NCBI GenBank assembly: GCA_963812505.1
Contig: CAWEVM010000003.1
Coordinates: forward strand, 186,001-250,000
Length of the DNA stretch: 64,000 nucleotides
Source of the DNA: JAMXLO01 sp963812505
Lineage (GTDB): Bacteria > Pseudomonadota > Alphaproteobacteria > Acetobacterales > Acetobacteraceae
Direction of reading: 5' to 3'
A program made the position numbers and the translations under genes. Of the stretch, positions 22,216 through 30,950 are shown piece by piece. Numbering within the stretch: the first letter of the stretch is position 1; each line of letters opens with the position of its first letter. The notes below the pieces were generated by a model, which was not told where the DNA came from, searched no databases, and worked only from the letters and a program-made list of their open reading frames with translations.

Positions 22216-22788
22216 ATGGCAATGGAACCGGTGGCGCGCGTCACCGTGACAGTGACGTTTCTCCGAATGGACCGCCCCCCACCCGGGCCGTCACCAGGGC
22301 TGCCGATCGACTACCAGGTCGTGCAGGTGCAATCACCGACGGTCGGGTTTTACCGCTACCTCTACAATACGGTGGGCGCCGATTACGTGTGGTGGCTGCG
22401 GCGCACCATGCCGGACCGCGATCTGGCGATGCTGCTGCGTGACCCGGCCGTGTCGATTCACGCGCTATACAGCGGCGGTGAACCGGCCGGCTTCTTCGAG
22501 CTCGATGGACGTGGCTGGCCGGATATCAACCTGAGCTATTTCGGCTTGATGCCGCATGCGATCGGTGCCGGTGTCGGCCATCCATTCCTGCACAGCGCGG
22601 TGGACGCGGCGTGGCGCCAGAATCCGCGTGGCATGACGGTGAACACCTGCACCGCCGACCATCCGCGCGCGCTGCCGACGTATCTGAGGGCTGGGTTCCG
22701 CACTTTGCGTGCCGTGCGCGAGGTATGGAACGTGCCGCTGCGCCTCGGGATGCGGATTCCCGAGCGGCTGCTGGCGGATGGTCGCTGA
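22216..22788 (+). CDS. GNAT family N-acetyltransferase
   Basis: A 190-residue acetyltransferase-fold protein. Residues around 100-160 carry the fold core: YFGLMPHAIGAGVGHPFLHS resembles the acetyl-CoA pyrophosphate-binding loop (here with GAGVGHPF in place of the usual Q/RxxGxG/A), and HPRALPTYLRAGFRTLR matches the conserved strand-helix near the C terminus. Two ATGs (22216 and 22222) are possible; GGGGAGAAG lies just before the first, which favours the second by spacing. The substrate is unknown. It follows rpoD by about 100 bases, a gap that shows no tRNA or clear terminator. Confidence 0.8.
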   Translation: MAMEPVARVTVTVTFLRMDRPPPGPSPGLPIDYQVVQVQSPTVGFYRYLYNTVGADYVWWLRRTMPDRDLAMLLRDPAVSIHALYSGGEPAGFFELDGRGWPDINLSYFGLMPHAIGAGVGHPFLHSAVDAAWRQNPRGMTVNTCTADHPRALPTYLRAGFRTLRAVREVWNVPLRLGMRIPERLLADGR

Positions 22789-22888
22789 TGGCGGCCTTCC
22801 TTCGGACCCGGTAGCAACCGTTCCTCAAGCGCGACTGCCGGCGGTAGATGAGCGCTGTTCATTCGCTTAGGTTATTCTTTCTGACGTC

Positions 22889-22916
22889 TTGACAAGTATA
22901 TCTAACTTCCTACATC
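22889..22916 (+). promoter_or_regulatory. candidate promoter for the fibronectin type III gene
   Basis: A perfect -35 hexamer TTGACA (22889-22894) is followed after 16 bases by TACATC (22911-22916), a weak -10. It lies 36 bases before the ATG at 22952. The surrounding DNA is more AT-rich than the genes on either side. The TTG inside the hexamer opens a reading frame, but that is probably not a start codon. Confidence 0.4.
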
Positions 22917-22951
22917 CGTTGTCGTCCGAATGCAAAGGTCCGCGTCGCAGC

Positions 22952-23968
22952 ATGCCGATATATCCTCCTACACCAGGAAACCGGGCTCAGGCCGTAATGG
23001 TCCCCCTTCCCAGTATGCCAACGGCAACGCCACCCCCGCCTCCCGTCCCGGCGACGCTGCTGCCGAATACGCCGCAGGCCGCATCTTTGGCGCAAGGCTC
23101 CGGCAGTGACCTCGTGGCTACCTGGACAGCTCCTGCGATCGATGGTTCGCATAGTGCCGCGACAGCGTTCGATCTGCAGTCGAGTCCCTCCGGCGCCTAT
23201 GCCTGGACAACCGTGTCAAATGTTACCAGCCCTTACGACCTGTCAGGCCTGACGGCTGGCGCAGCGATCGACGTCCGGATCCAGAGCGCGAACACCGCCG
23301 GCACGAGTGCATGGTCTGCCATCAGCACGCTGACCACAGCCTCGGCTTCGTCCGCTCTGAATACCCCGTCGATCACCTCTATCGCGCCGCCACCGGACGG
23401 CAGCAACACCAAGCTCACCGTAACCTGGGCCGCGCCTGCAACCGACAGCGCCCATGGCGTCGCCACCGGCTACAACCTGCGATATGGCCCCTCAGGTGCC
23501 GGTGCCTGGACAATGGTATCGGATGTCAACAGCCCTTACGCCGTCACCGGTTTGGCGGGTGCAACCGCGATTGACGTCGAAGTGCAGGCGACCGGCGCCG
23601 CGGCAACCGCGAGCGCATGGTCAGCCGTCGCCACCGGCACGACCTGGGGCGCCACTATTGTGCCTGGAAGCTGGACCGCTGCGTCCGCGCAAGTCCACGC
23701 GACGGCCGTAGCACCGAACACCGGCGTGAACATGACCGCAACCGCTGCACCAACCGCGGTAACCGGGGCGGCCTTCGCCTGGTCCGCAAGCGCGTCCGTA
23801 CCTCCCACCACCAACTTGATCGCGGCCGCTGCCGACGGCCAGACCAACGGATGGGGGCAGTGGTTCAGCGCACCGGCGACTGCGGGCACCTACTATCTCT
23901 GGCTGCTGGCGCAAGGCGCCGGCGGTACGATCGGCGCCCTCGTCACGTCAGCAATCACGGTGTCATAG
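22952..23968 (+). CDS. fibronectin type III domain protein
   Basis: A 338-residue low-complexity, Ala/Thr/Ser/Pro-rich protein. After a Pro-rich leader (MPTATPPPPPVPATLLPN) come two fibronectin type III repeats, at roughly residues 45-130 and 140-230; each shows the pattern TWTAPA or TWAAPA, then SSPSGAYAWTTVS or GPSGAGAWTMVS, then SPYDLSGLTAGAAIDVRI or SPYAVTGLAGATAIDVEV, then SAWSA. A third, less clear beta domain (FAWSAS, GWGQWFSAPATAGTYYLWL) ends the protein. No signal peptide is evident. Such proteins occur in phage tails and in carbohydrate-binding or surface proteins; no phage genes are nearby, so the role is unknown. The promoter-like box upstream supports the start at 22952. Confidence 0.75.
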   Translation: MPIYPPTPGNRAQAVMVPLPSMPTATPPPPPVPATLLPNTPQAASLAQGSGSDLVATWTAPAIDGSHSAATAFDLQSSPSGAYAWTTVSNVTSPYDLSGLTAGAAIDVRIQSANTAGTSAWSAISTLTTASASSALNTPSITSIAPPPDGSNTKLTVTWAAPATDSAHGVATGYNLRYGPSGAGAWTMVSDVNSPYAVTGLAGATAIDVEVQATGAAATASAWSAVATGTTWGATIVPGSWTAASAQVHATAVAPNTGVNMTATAAPTAVTGAAFAWSASASVPPTTNLIAAAADGQTNGWGQWFSAPATAGTYYLWLLAQGAGGTIGALVTSAITVS

Positions 23969-24025
23969 CGGCAAACCCGTGCAGGACACCGGATATTGCA
24001 GGAGTGCCGGCCCCGAGCATTAATA

Positions 24026-26053
24026 TTAATCCAGCGACACGTCATGCCGCGGCCTGCCCCAGTCGGCGGTGGCCTCGGCTGACCGTGCCACGTCCTCTTC
24101 CAGCATCAGCCCTTGCGCCACGAGTTCGCGTGCTGCCGCAGTGATTGCGGCAACATAAGCCGATTTGTTTGCGTAGCGCTCCAGAATGGACAGCCGCGGA
24201 TCACCGGTGATCTGCCGTTCCTGCGTGGATTCAGCGAACGGGATGTAGCTGCCCTCGAACCGCAGCTGCGCGCCATGGCCATGGCCGCGGGTACGCAGGT
24301 TCCATCCGGTGTACGTGCCAAGTGGCGCCTCCACCATCGGCGCGCGCACGCCGGCCATGTCGTTGCCGTCACGGTCCACCGAAGGAACCAGCACCGTGTA
24401 TTGCTTGCCCGGCCCGTCCGGCGCGTTTCCCGCCGGTACGAGACGCGGCGGCTCTCGCAGGATGCCACGTTCTGCGTCGGGACCGAAATCCAGCAGCGGC
24501 AACGCGTTCGGTGAGGTCGGCGTGGCGACTCCCGGAATGACAGGAAACTGCTCCCGCCATTCCTCGACGCTGACCAGCGTGCCGTCGGCCCGTGTCGGGA
24601 TACGGCTCGGCGGCGGCGCTGTGCCGTCGGTCGCCCAGCGGTCCATCGCATCGAGGTTGGCGCGGAAGAACATCGAGGTGGACACGACGTTGGAGAAGTT
24701 CTGCGCGAGCCCGCGCGATGGCGCCTTCGGCAGCGGGTCGGCGAAATGCTGCGAACTCGACCAGCAATAGACCCGCACTGTGTCCGGTTGCGGCAGATCG
24801 TTGCCCTGCGTGTCGGTGTGCGCCAGCGAGCCACGCCGGACCCAATATTCCGTGGCCGTCTGCGTGTGGAACACCAGCGGATCGGTATCAGGGCGCTTCA
24901 GGATCGCGTCCTGCCTGCCGGTCAGATGATCGGTTGACCACGCATAGGAGAACGGAAAACTGTCGGCGATATTGAAGTGGTCCTCGTATTGCTGTCCGCC
25001 CGACACGATCGGGCTGGCGAAGCGATGGTTCAGCCACTTTCTCCCCGCACCGGCGACGTGCGGCAACACGCCATCAAACACACGCCGCCCCGCGGCATCG
25101 GCGTTGAAGCCGCGATAGACGAAGTCGCGCAGGCAGCGGCCGGTCTGCGAGCGGCCCCAGGCGTACGCCTTCTCGACGCCGCGCAGCGGGTTGCCCTCGG
25201 AACCGTCGTATTTGATGAAGCTGATGAAGTCGCGCACCGCGACGTGTCCGAGGCCATGCACCAGCGGATCCCGGGCTGTATACATAAGCTCATAGATCCA
25301 TCCGGGCTGAAAGCCGGCCGGCAGGTAAATGTGCCGCGCGGACGGCACCACAGCATGTTCCACCGACTGCGTCTCGCCGCCGACGCCTGTTTCGGCGCCG
25401 GCAAAGTGCCACTGGTCGTGCGCGATCGCCTGCGGTGTGTCGTACGGATAGCGCCGCCGGGTCAGTAACGCATCGTGAGTATCGAGCGAGACAGTGGCAT
25501 AGGAATGCGCCGCGATCCTGCCGCTGAGCGGGAAGCAGGTAATCCCCGGCACGTCGGCGATATATTCGACGCGTATGCGCCCGGTGATCGGCGCGCCGTG
25601 ATCGCTCGCCACCGGCACATCCAGCACCATGCGGCCGTCGCCCGGCAGCATGTCGCCCTCCCACGCGAGCCACGCCACCGCGTAGCCGCGGCGCATAAAG
25701 AAGCCGTTGCCGGCGTGCGCCAACTTGATCGGCGCATTGCTGTGCGGCGCATCGTTGTAGAATTGCAGCGCACGCTTGTGACCGCGATTGCCGTAGTCGT
25801 AGAACACCCGCCGATTGCCGCGCGGCATCTCGCGAGGCTTCAGGATCATGAAGTCCGCCGCGAAACGCACGAGACCGCTGTCGTCCACTGGCGCCTTGTC
25901 GAGATCGACCACGTCCTGTTGGGCTGCCGCGTGCGGGTCGACGGCAAAATGCGCGCGGCCCGAGAGCCGCTCATAGGCGCCCACATCACCGAATGCGTGG
26001 TCGTCGGCAAATGGCGTGCGCTCGGCGATCCGCAGCTCGATCCGGTTCGTCAT
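24026..26053 (-). CDS. alpha/beta hydrolase domain-containing protein (Abhydrolase_10 type)
   Basis: A 675-residue protein resembling the uncharacterised alpha/beta-hydrolase family known to me as Abhydrolase_10 (PF20091). The nucleophile elbow is within YAWGRSQTGRCLRDFVYRG (Gly-Arg-Ser-Gln-Thr-Gly). Other conserved blocks are GNRRVFYDYGNRGHKR, YAVAWLAWEGDM, VRDFISFIKYD and the C-terminal FAESTQERQITGDPRLS. No signal peptide is obvious. The ATG at 26053 follows a G-run (AAGGGGGG) a few bases upstream; a longer frame from 26113 has no homology. Members are thought to be esterases or lipases, but I know of no proven substrate. Its TAA lies inside a 12-bp AT palindrome (ATTAATATTAAT, 24019-24030). 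Confidence 0.82.
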   Translation of the reverse strand: MTNRIELRIAERTPFADDHAFGDVGAYERLSGRAHFAVDPHAAAQQDVVDLDKAPVDDSGLVRFAADFMILKPREMPRGNRRVFYDYGNRGHKRALQFYNDAPHSNAPIKLAHAGNGFFMRRGYAVAWLAWEGDMLPGDGRMVLDVPVASDHGAPITGRIRVEYIADVPGITCFPLSGRIAAHSYATVSLDTHDALLTRRRYPYDTPQAIAHDQWHFAGAETGVGGETQSVEHAVVPSARHIYLPAGFQPGWIYELMYTARDPLVHGLGHVAVRDFISFIKYDGSEGNPLRGVEKAYAWGRSQTGRCLRDFVYRGFNADAAGRRVFDGVLPHVAGAGRKWLNHRFASPIVSGGQQYEDHFNIADSFPFSYAWSTDHLTGRQDAILKRPDTDPLVFHTQTATEYWVRRGSLAHTDTQGNDLPQPDTVRVYCWSSSQHFADPLPKAPSRGLAQNFSNVVSTSMFFRANLDAMDRWATDGTAPPPSRIPTRADGTLVSVEEWREQFPVIPGVATPTSPNALPLLDFGPDAERGILREPPRLVPAGNAPDGPGKQYTVLVPSVDRDGNDMAGVRAPMVEAPLGTYTGWNLRTRGHGHGAQLRFEGSYIPFAESTQERQITGDPRLSILERYANKSAYVAAITAAARELVAQGLMLEEDVARSAEATADWGRPRHDVSLD

Positions 26054-26113
26054 GCGCCCCCCTTGCGACTGTCCCGGCACTTTGGATTGCGTGCCGGAGG
26101 CCGGCAAGGGCAC

Positions 26114-26557
26114 TCAGTGCTCCATTTCGATCCAGGACCACGCGCGCACGGCTTCCGGTACTCGGGTGATGGTGCTCTCTGGTACTTCCGGTGGCTGCGC
26201 GCCCGCAATCCGCAGCGTGAGCACGACGACGACATGGTCGCGCTCGATTCGCACGCCCTTGTCTGCGGCGCGCGGCATTGGCATTCCGGCGCGGTTGCAA
26301 TAAGCAATAAGGATCGCTCCCACGGCCTCTGCGCGCAGCATGAACACGCGCGTCGAGGTCAGCTCGCCATAGGTCACCTCGACCGTGCCTTCGGCAGCGT
26401 TGCAGCGGACGGCGTGCGGGGTCAGTGGCGGCAGGCCGAACGCTTGCGCCGAACGCGGCGACCATTCGAGCGCCAGTTGCACGGCCCGTAGGTCGAACTC
26501 GATTTCACGACGTTCGGTGATTGCCACGAAAGCGCCCTTGGCTCGATCGGACATCAT
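26114..26557 (-). CDS. hypothetical protein
   Basis: About 147 residues from the ATG at 26557 (another ATG at 26554). No family recognised. The sequence begins MMSDRAKGAFVAITERRE, is mostly alternating beta and short helix, with VEVTYGELTSTRVFMLRAEA and HVVVVLTLRIAG as likely strands, and ends SWIEMEH. No membrane segment. An open frame continues upstream to 26704, but third-position GC drops there, so I do not include it. It lies 60 bases upstream of the alpha/beta hydrolase on the same strand and may be co-transcribed with it. Confidence 0.6.
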   Translation of the reverse strand: MMSDRAKGAFVAITERREIEFDLRAVQLALEWSPRSAQAFGLPPLTPHAVRCNAAEGTVEVTYGELTSTRVFMLRAEAVGAILIAYCNRAGMPMPRAADKGVRIERDHVVVVLTLRIAGAQPPEVPESTITRVPEAVRAWSWIEMEH

Positions 26558-26750
26558 CGCATGCTGGTATGAAGGCTGGGTAAAACGTGCTGCATTACCT
26601 TGCCGGCAATGTCCCCAGACTCGCCCGCCATTACCGCCAAGCATGCTGGTCGACGGTGCCGCCGACGCCACCACGGCCGCCGTTACCAGCCCGCACGACA
26701 TCAATCTCCGCCCGCCGCCCTGGAGTCGTCAAACCATGGCAGCGTCCGGA

Positions 26751-27188
26751 TCAGGCTGAGCCGGCGACGTAGGCGCGTAGGCTGTCGACCTCGTCCTCCT
26801 GCTCCATGATGCGCGCCTTCACCACGTCGCCGATGCTGATCAACCCGACCAGCTTGTCGCGCTGCAGCACCGGCATGTGACGAAAGCGGCCGACGGTCAT
26901 CTTCGCCATCGCTTCCGCCACCGTCGTCTCGGGATACGCGACCTGAAGCGCCCGCGTCATCAACTGCCCCGCGGTCATTTCCAGGGTCTGCGCGCCGTTG
27001 GCGGCGAGCGAGCGGACAATGTCGCGCTCGCTCACGATGCCGAGGAGCTGCTCGGCGCGGTCAACCACCAGCACGGCACCGATGCGGTATTGCGCCAGTA
27101 CAGCCACCGCCCGGGCGATAGTCGCCGTCGGCTCGATTGTGGTAACCTGATAGCCCTTGTGTCTGAGGATTGCGGCAACCGTGGTCAT
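26751..27188 (-). CDS. CBS domain-containing protein
   Basis: A 145-residue protein made of one pair of CBS motifs, a module that senses adenine nucleotides. The first motif runs over about residues 8-60 (ATIARAVAVLAQYRIGAVLV then GIVSERDIVRSL), the second over 75-130 (TTVAEAMAKMTVGRFRHMPV then GLISIGDVVKARI). The tail forms a short helix. The ATG at 27188 is preceded by GGGAG seven bases upstream, which decides the start over a longer open frame. Stand-alone CBS proteins of this type are common in Alphaproteobacteria and are often stress-related. Its partner is unknown. Confidence 0.9.
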   Translation of the reverse strand: MTTVAAILRHKGYQVTTIEPTATIARAVAVLAQYRIGAVLVVDRAEQLLGIVSERDIVRSLAANGAQTLEMTAGQLMTRALQVAYPETTVAEAMAKMTVGRFRHMPVLQRDKLVGLISIGDVVKARIMEQEDEVDSLRAYVAGSA

Positions 27189-27326
27189 GGTCTCGCTCCC
27201 TGGCTTGCGCCGAGTGGACCTTGATCCGGCGAGGTCACATCGCTTGCCAGGTCGGATCGACGGCCCGCGCGGCATTTCATCAGCCGTGATCATGCGCCAC
27301 CGGAACGTGCAAATGCAAATATCCGC

Positions 27327-27339
27327 TGTGCACTGCACA
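27327..27339. promoter_or_regulatory. inverted repeat TGTGCA-C-TGCACA
   Basis: A perfect 6-bp inverted repeat with one central base, located between the CBS gene and the DUF1328 gene, 139 bases upstream of the CBS start. It is accompanied by a TGCAAATGCAAAT direct repeat at 27307-27319. It could be an operator; no factor can be named. Confidence 0.25.
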
Positions 27340-27358
27340 AAGAACGATCAGTCTTTAT

Positions 27359-27532
27359 CTAGAACAACGTGCTTCCCGCCATCAAACCGGCGACCAGCAG
27401 CACCAGGAATATCACGATAGCGACAAAGAACAGGATGCGTGCAATGTCGGCTGCGGCCGCCGAAATGCCGCCGAACCCGAAGAGCGCGGCGATCAGCGAC
27501 ACAACCAGAAAGAATAGCGCCAATCTCAACAT
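27359..27532 (-). CDS. DUF1328 family small membrane protein
   Basis: A 57-residue protein that starts MLRLALFFLVVSLIAALFGF, continues GGISAAAADIARILFFVAI, and ends with a second hydrophobic helix and GLMAGSTLF. This two-helix pattern with the central GGIS/A...A..IARILF stretch is characteristic of the DUF1328 (YtjA-like) family, whose members are found across Proteobacteria, often near stress genes. Function is unknown. An AGGAG lies 12 bases before the ATG, further than ideal. It precedes the CBS gene on the same strand with a 170-base gap. Confidence 0.88.
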   Translation of the reverse strand: MLRLALFFLVVSLIAALFGFGGISAAAADIARILFFVAIVIFLVLLVAGLMAGSTLF

Positions 27533-27849
27533 GGCCGGTTTCCGCTCCTGCGGGACGTTGCGTGATGTGCAGAAGTTAATGTGCGCGATTCAATTCGCCT
27601 GCTCACAGATGCTTGCATCGCGAATGACTGATCGCCCCGGTCCGTTCACGCCTCGTTTACCATGCCTGGGGCACCGTGTTGCTGGTGATCAGGGAGCCAC
27701 GCGAGGCCCACGCGAGGGCTTGCCAGTTTATTGCCCGAGCCGGAGCGGAAACTGCCGCCGGATGCTTTGGCCGTGGCAAGAATTCATTAACAGCGCGTCG
27801 GTAGCGTGCCGTCACGGTACACAGCCAGCGACGAGAGGCCGACACGAGG
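27533..27849. other. 317-bp gap without a recognised gene
   Basis: Divergent region between DUF1328 and the large glycosyltransferase. I see no convincing coding frame, tRNA or terminator. A short direct repeat CACGCGAGG is present near 27702-27718. The region presumably holds both divergent promoters, but no clear -35/-10 pair stands out. Confidence 0.5.
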
Positions 27850-30800
27850 GTGAGCACCAATCAAAGTGGCGCGGCGAAGGATGCCTGCGACCGTGCCATT
27901 GCCGCACTGCAATGCGGCGACGTGACCGCCGCGCTGCGCCATTACGAATATGCCCAGCGACTGGCGCCCTCCGACGGCGAGATCACGCTCGCAATCGGCG
28001 CCGCGCGCCTTAGCCAAAACGATCCGCGTTCGACTGAGGCCTTTGCCTTGGTCGCCAATCGCGATGACGTGCAGGAGGCCTGGCTTGGGTTGGCAGCGGC
28101 GCACCACGCCATGCGCGAACACGATCTCGCAGCCCAGGACCTGAGGGAATTGCTGTCCCGCCACGGCCATGTGCGCGGCACGACCAACCTCCGTCTGCAT
28201 GACGCGATCACGTCGGCGCATGGCGGTGCCGGCTGGTGCTCCCTATCGGCCGACGGCCACCTGCGCGTGACTCTGTTCGGCAATGGCGGCGACCTGAATC
28301 GGGTGGTGATCCGGCTCGATGGTTTGTCACTTGGCGTGCGACCGCGAGGACGCAAACACGACGGCGAACCCCTGCGCGCTATCTACCCGTTGCCCGAAGC
28401 CTGGCATCACACGAGGCAGATTTCGGTCTACCTGGAGGGGCGAGAACTGTTGGGTAGCCCGCTCGACGCATATGTCATCAGACAGGTCGAGGGCTTCGTC
28501 ACTCCGGAAAAAGGTGGCCTGTCAGGCTGGGCCTGGTTCCCGCACGATCCGGACCGTGCCCCCGTGCTCACCATCCAGGATGCCCGTGGCACCACGCAGC
28601 GCGTCATCGCCGTTGACCCAGCACCTGAGGTGCAGCACGCCAAACCGCTCGCGCGCCCTCGGCGCCTCGATATCGCTGCGTCCCGGCTTCGCACATTGCT
28701 CGCACCGATCGCGGTGCAGGACGCCGGCGGCCGGCATTTGTACGGGAGCCCGCTCGATCCGCTGGCAGACCAGCGCAGCGCCGCGGGTGCCGCGGAGTTG
28801 GCACGACGGTTGTTCCCTGCATCCTGCCGGCAGGTCACGAATGCTGTCGACCTGCGTCTGCCCGCGGTGCCGGCCGATATCATGGGAGTTCGGCGTGCTA
28901 CCAGAGGGTCAGTCCGGGCGTCGTCTGTGGCTGTCGTCATCCCGGTCTTCCGTGGCCATGCTCAGACCCTCGCCTGCATCGACAGCGTGCTGGCCTCGTT
29001 GCCGACGGCGGCGCGCTGCATCGTGGTCGAGGATGCATCACCCGAAACCAAACTGGTCGACGCGCTGAGCGGACTCGCTGAACGAGGCCATATCGTGCTG
29101 CGCCGTCAGCCAAGCAATCGCGGCTTTCCCGCGACCGCAAACGCAGGCATTCGCGCGGCTGGCAACCGCGACGTCATTCTGCTGAACAGCGACACCCTGG
29201 TGCCGCCAGGCTGGGCCGAGCGGTTGGCCGATGCGGCCTATAGTGCCTCGGATATCGGCACAGCGACGCCATTCTCGAATGATGCATCCGTGTTCAGCTA
29301 TCCGCGGCAGGAGGGTCCAAATCCCGTTCCACAGGAAGCTGACACGCTGAGGCTCGATCGGCTGGCGCGCCGTGCCAACGGCAATTCGGTGGTGGAGGTG
29401 CCCTCAACACACGGGTTCTGCGTCTATCTCCGGCGCGACTGCGTGAAGGAAGTCGGATTGTTTCGTGAGGATCTGTTCGCCCAGGGCTACGGCGAGGAGA
29501 ACGACTTTTGCATTCGCGCCCGCCACCTCGGTTGGCGTCATGTGGCCGTGCCCGGCCTGTTCGTGGCGCATGCCGGCGCCGGCTCGTTTGGCAGCGCAAA
29601 GGCCCAGTTGTTGGCCCGTAACCTGGCGATCCTGAACCGGCTGCATCCGGGCTACGACAGGCTGATCGCGAGCTTCCGCCATGCCGACCCGCTGACACTG
29701 TCGCGCTTCCGTATGGATGCTCTTCGTTGGCGCCGTCGACGCTCGCGCAAGGGTGCGGTGATATTGATCACCCACGCGCGTTCCGGTGGCGTGAAGCGGC
29801 GGGTGGCGGAGCGTTGTGATGAAATTGCGGCCTCGGGTGTGCGGCCGATTGTGCTGGCGCCCGTCACCGACGCGTATGGCCGCACGACCTGCGGGCTCGC
29901 CGACGGCTCAGACGAGGATTTTCCCAACCTGCGCTTCGACACGGCAAATGGGCTGGCTCACCTCAAGGCGCTCTTGCGCGGCGACAAACCCACCAGCATC
30001 GAACTGCATCACTTCATCGGCCATGATCCGGCAATGCTTGGGCTCGCCAATGCGCTGGACGTGCCGTACGACGTGGTGGTGCATGATTACGCCTGGGTCT
30101 GTCCACGCGTCACGCTGGTCGGGCCCGACAAGCGCTATTGCGGCGAGCCAGGAGGAGATGCCTGCGAAGCGTGTTACTCCGACATTGGCGGCAATATCGA
30201 CGAGGATATCGGGCCCTCGCGCCTGCGGCTGCGTTCGCAGACCGTGCTTATCGGAGCGCGGCGAATCGTCGTGCCGAGCCATGATGTCGCGGCCCGGCTG
30301 CGGCACTACTTCCCTGAAGTTACCTGCGTTGTGACGCCGTGGGAGGGCGACGCGCTGCCACGACCGTCGGCAGATCGTCGCGTCCTACAATCGCGCATGC
30401 GGGTTGTCGTGGTCGGCGCCATCGGCATTGAGAAGGGCTATGAGTATCTGCTTGCCTGCGCCCGCCACGCCGCGACGCATCGGCTGGCGCTGGAGTTCGT
30501 TGTGGTGGGGCACACGTCCGACGACAAGCGTCTGCTCGAAACTGGTACTGTCCATATCACCGGTCGCTACGAAGAGGACGAAGCAGTCGAACTGATCCGG
30601 TCACAGGGTGCGGACCTAGGCTTCCTGCCTGCCCTGTGGCCGGAAACCTGGAGCTACACGCTGACACAGCTCTGGCAGGCCGGGTTGGATGTGGTGGCCT
30701 TTGACCTGGGTGCTCCGGCGGAGCGGATCCGTGCAACGCGCCGCGGTAGCCTGCTGCCTCTCGGCCTGCCGCCGGCCGCGGTCTGCCGGACACTGCTGGA

Positions 30801-30870
30801 CTACCGGACAGCCGGTGAGGCGACGCGGACTGAGCCAACGGAACCCCGTGAGCCGGTGGCCATCGCATAG
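27850..30870 (+). CDS. large multidomain glycosyltransferase (GT2 plus GT4-like)
   Basis: A 1006-residue protein, GTG start. Residues 1-100 look like TPR-type helices (RAIAALQCGDVTAALRHYEY...APSDGEITLAIGAARL). Residues 120-350 have two beta-rich segments with the phrase GFVTPEKGGLSGWAWFPHDP, typical of a putative carbohydrate-binding module on such proteins. Residues about 355-620 are a GT2 domain: VAVVIPVFRGHAQTLACIDS, the DxD-like LNSDTLVPPGW, then GYGEENDFCIRARHLGWRH. Residues about 640-1000 are GT-B-like: ILITHARSGGVKRRVAERC, VVHDYAWVCPR, a Cys pattern YCGEPGGDACEACY, and IGIEKGYEYLLACARH. No membrane segment is seen. It is probably a capsule, O-antigen or exopolysaccharide synthesis enzyme with two active sites; no other polysaccharide genes flank it. 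Confidence 0.85.
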   Translation: MSTNQSGAAKDACDRAIAALQCGDVTAALRHYEYAQRLAPSDGEITLAIGAARLSQNDPRSTEAFALVANRDDVQEAWLGLAAAHHAMREHDLAAQDLRELLSRHGHVRGTTNLRLHDAITSAHGGAGWCSLSADGHLRVTLFGNGGDLNRVVIRLDGLSLGVRPRGRKHDGEPLRAIYPLPEAWHHTRQISVYLEGRELLGSPLDAYVIRQVEGFVTPEKGGLSGWAWFPHDPDRAPVLTIQDARGTTQRVIAVDPAPEVQHAKPLARPRRLDIAASRLRTLLAPIAVQDAGGRHLYGSPLDPLADQRSAAGAAELARRLFPASCRQVTNAVDLRLPAVPADIMGVRRATRGSVRASSVAVVIPVFRGHAQTLACIDSVLASLPTAARCIVVEDASPETKLVDALSGLAERGHIVLRRQPSNRGFPATANAGIRAAGNRDVILLNSDTLVPPGWAERLADAAYSASDIGTATPFSNDASVFSYPRQEGPNPVPQEADTLRLDRLARRANGNSVVEVPSTHGFCVYLRRDCVKEVGLFREDLFAQGYGEENDFCIRARHLGWRHVAVPGLFVAHAGAGSFGSAKAQLLARNLAILNRLHPGYDRLIASFRHADPLTLSRFRMDALRWRRRRSRKGAVILITHARSGGVKRRVAERCDEIAASGVRPIVLAPVTDAYGRTTCGLADGSDEDFPNLRFDTANGLAHLKALLRGDKPTSIELHHFIGHDPAMLGLANALDVPYDVVVHDYAWVCPRVTLVGPDKRYCGEPGGDACEACYSDIGGNIDEDIGPSRLRLRSQTVLIGARRIVVPSHDVAARLRHYFPEVTCVVTPWEGDALPRPSADRRVLQSRMRVVVVGAIGIEKGYEYLLACARHAATHRLALEFVVVGHTSDDKRLLETGTVHITGRYEEDEAVELIRSQGADLGFLPALWPETWSYTLTQLWQAGLDVVAFDLGAPAERIRATRRGSLLPLGLPPAAVCRTLLDYRTAGEATRTEPTEPREPVAIA

Positions 30871-30950
30871 GCTGCGCAGTTCGTCCGGGTGACGCCGCTG
30901 CCGCCATGCACCATATTGCGTGTGTAACATAAGCGGGTGACCGGCCCCCG

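Noticed and set aside
22889..22951. TTG at 22889 as start of the fibronectin type III gene
   Set aside because: The TTG is part of a perfect TTGACA -35 hexamer and the added residues look unlike the rest of the protein.
24019..24030. ATTAATATTAAT palindrome at the end of the alpha/beta hydrolase gene as an operator
   Set aside because: It overlaps the stop codon and lies between gene ends, not near a promoter; probably chance in an AT-rich spot.
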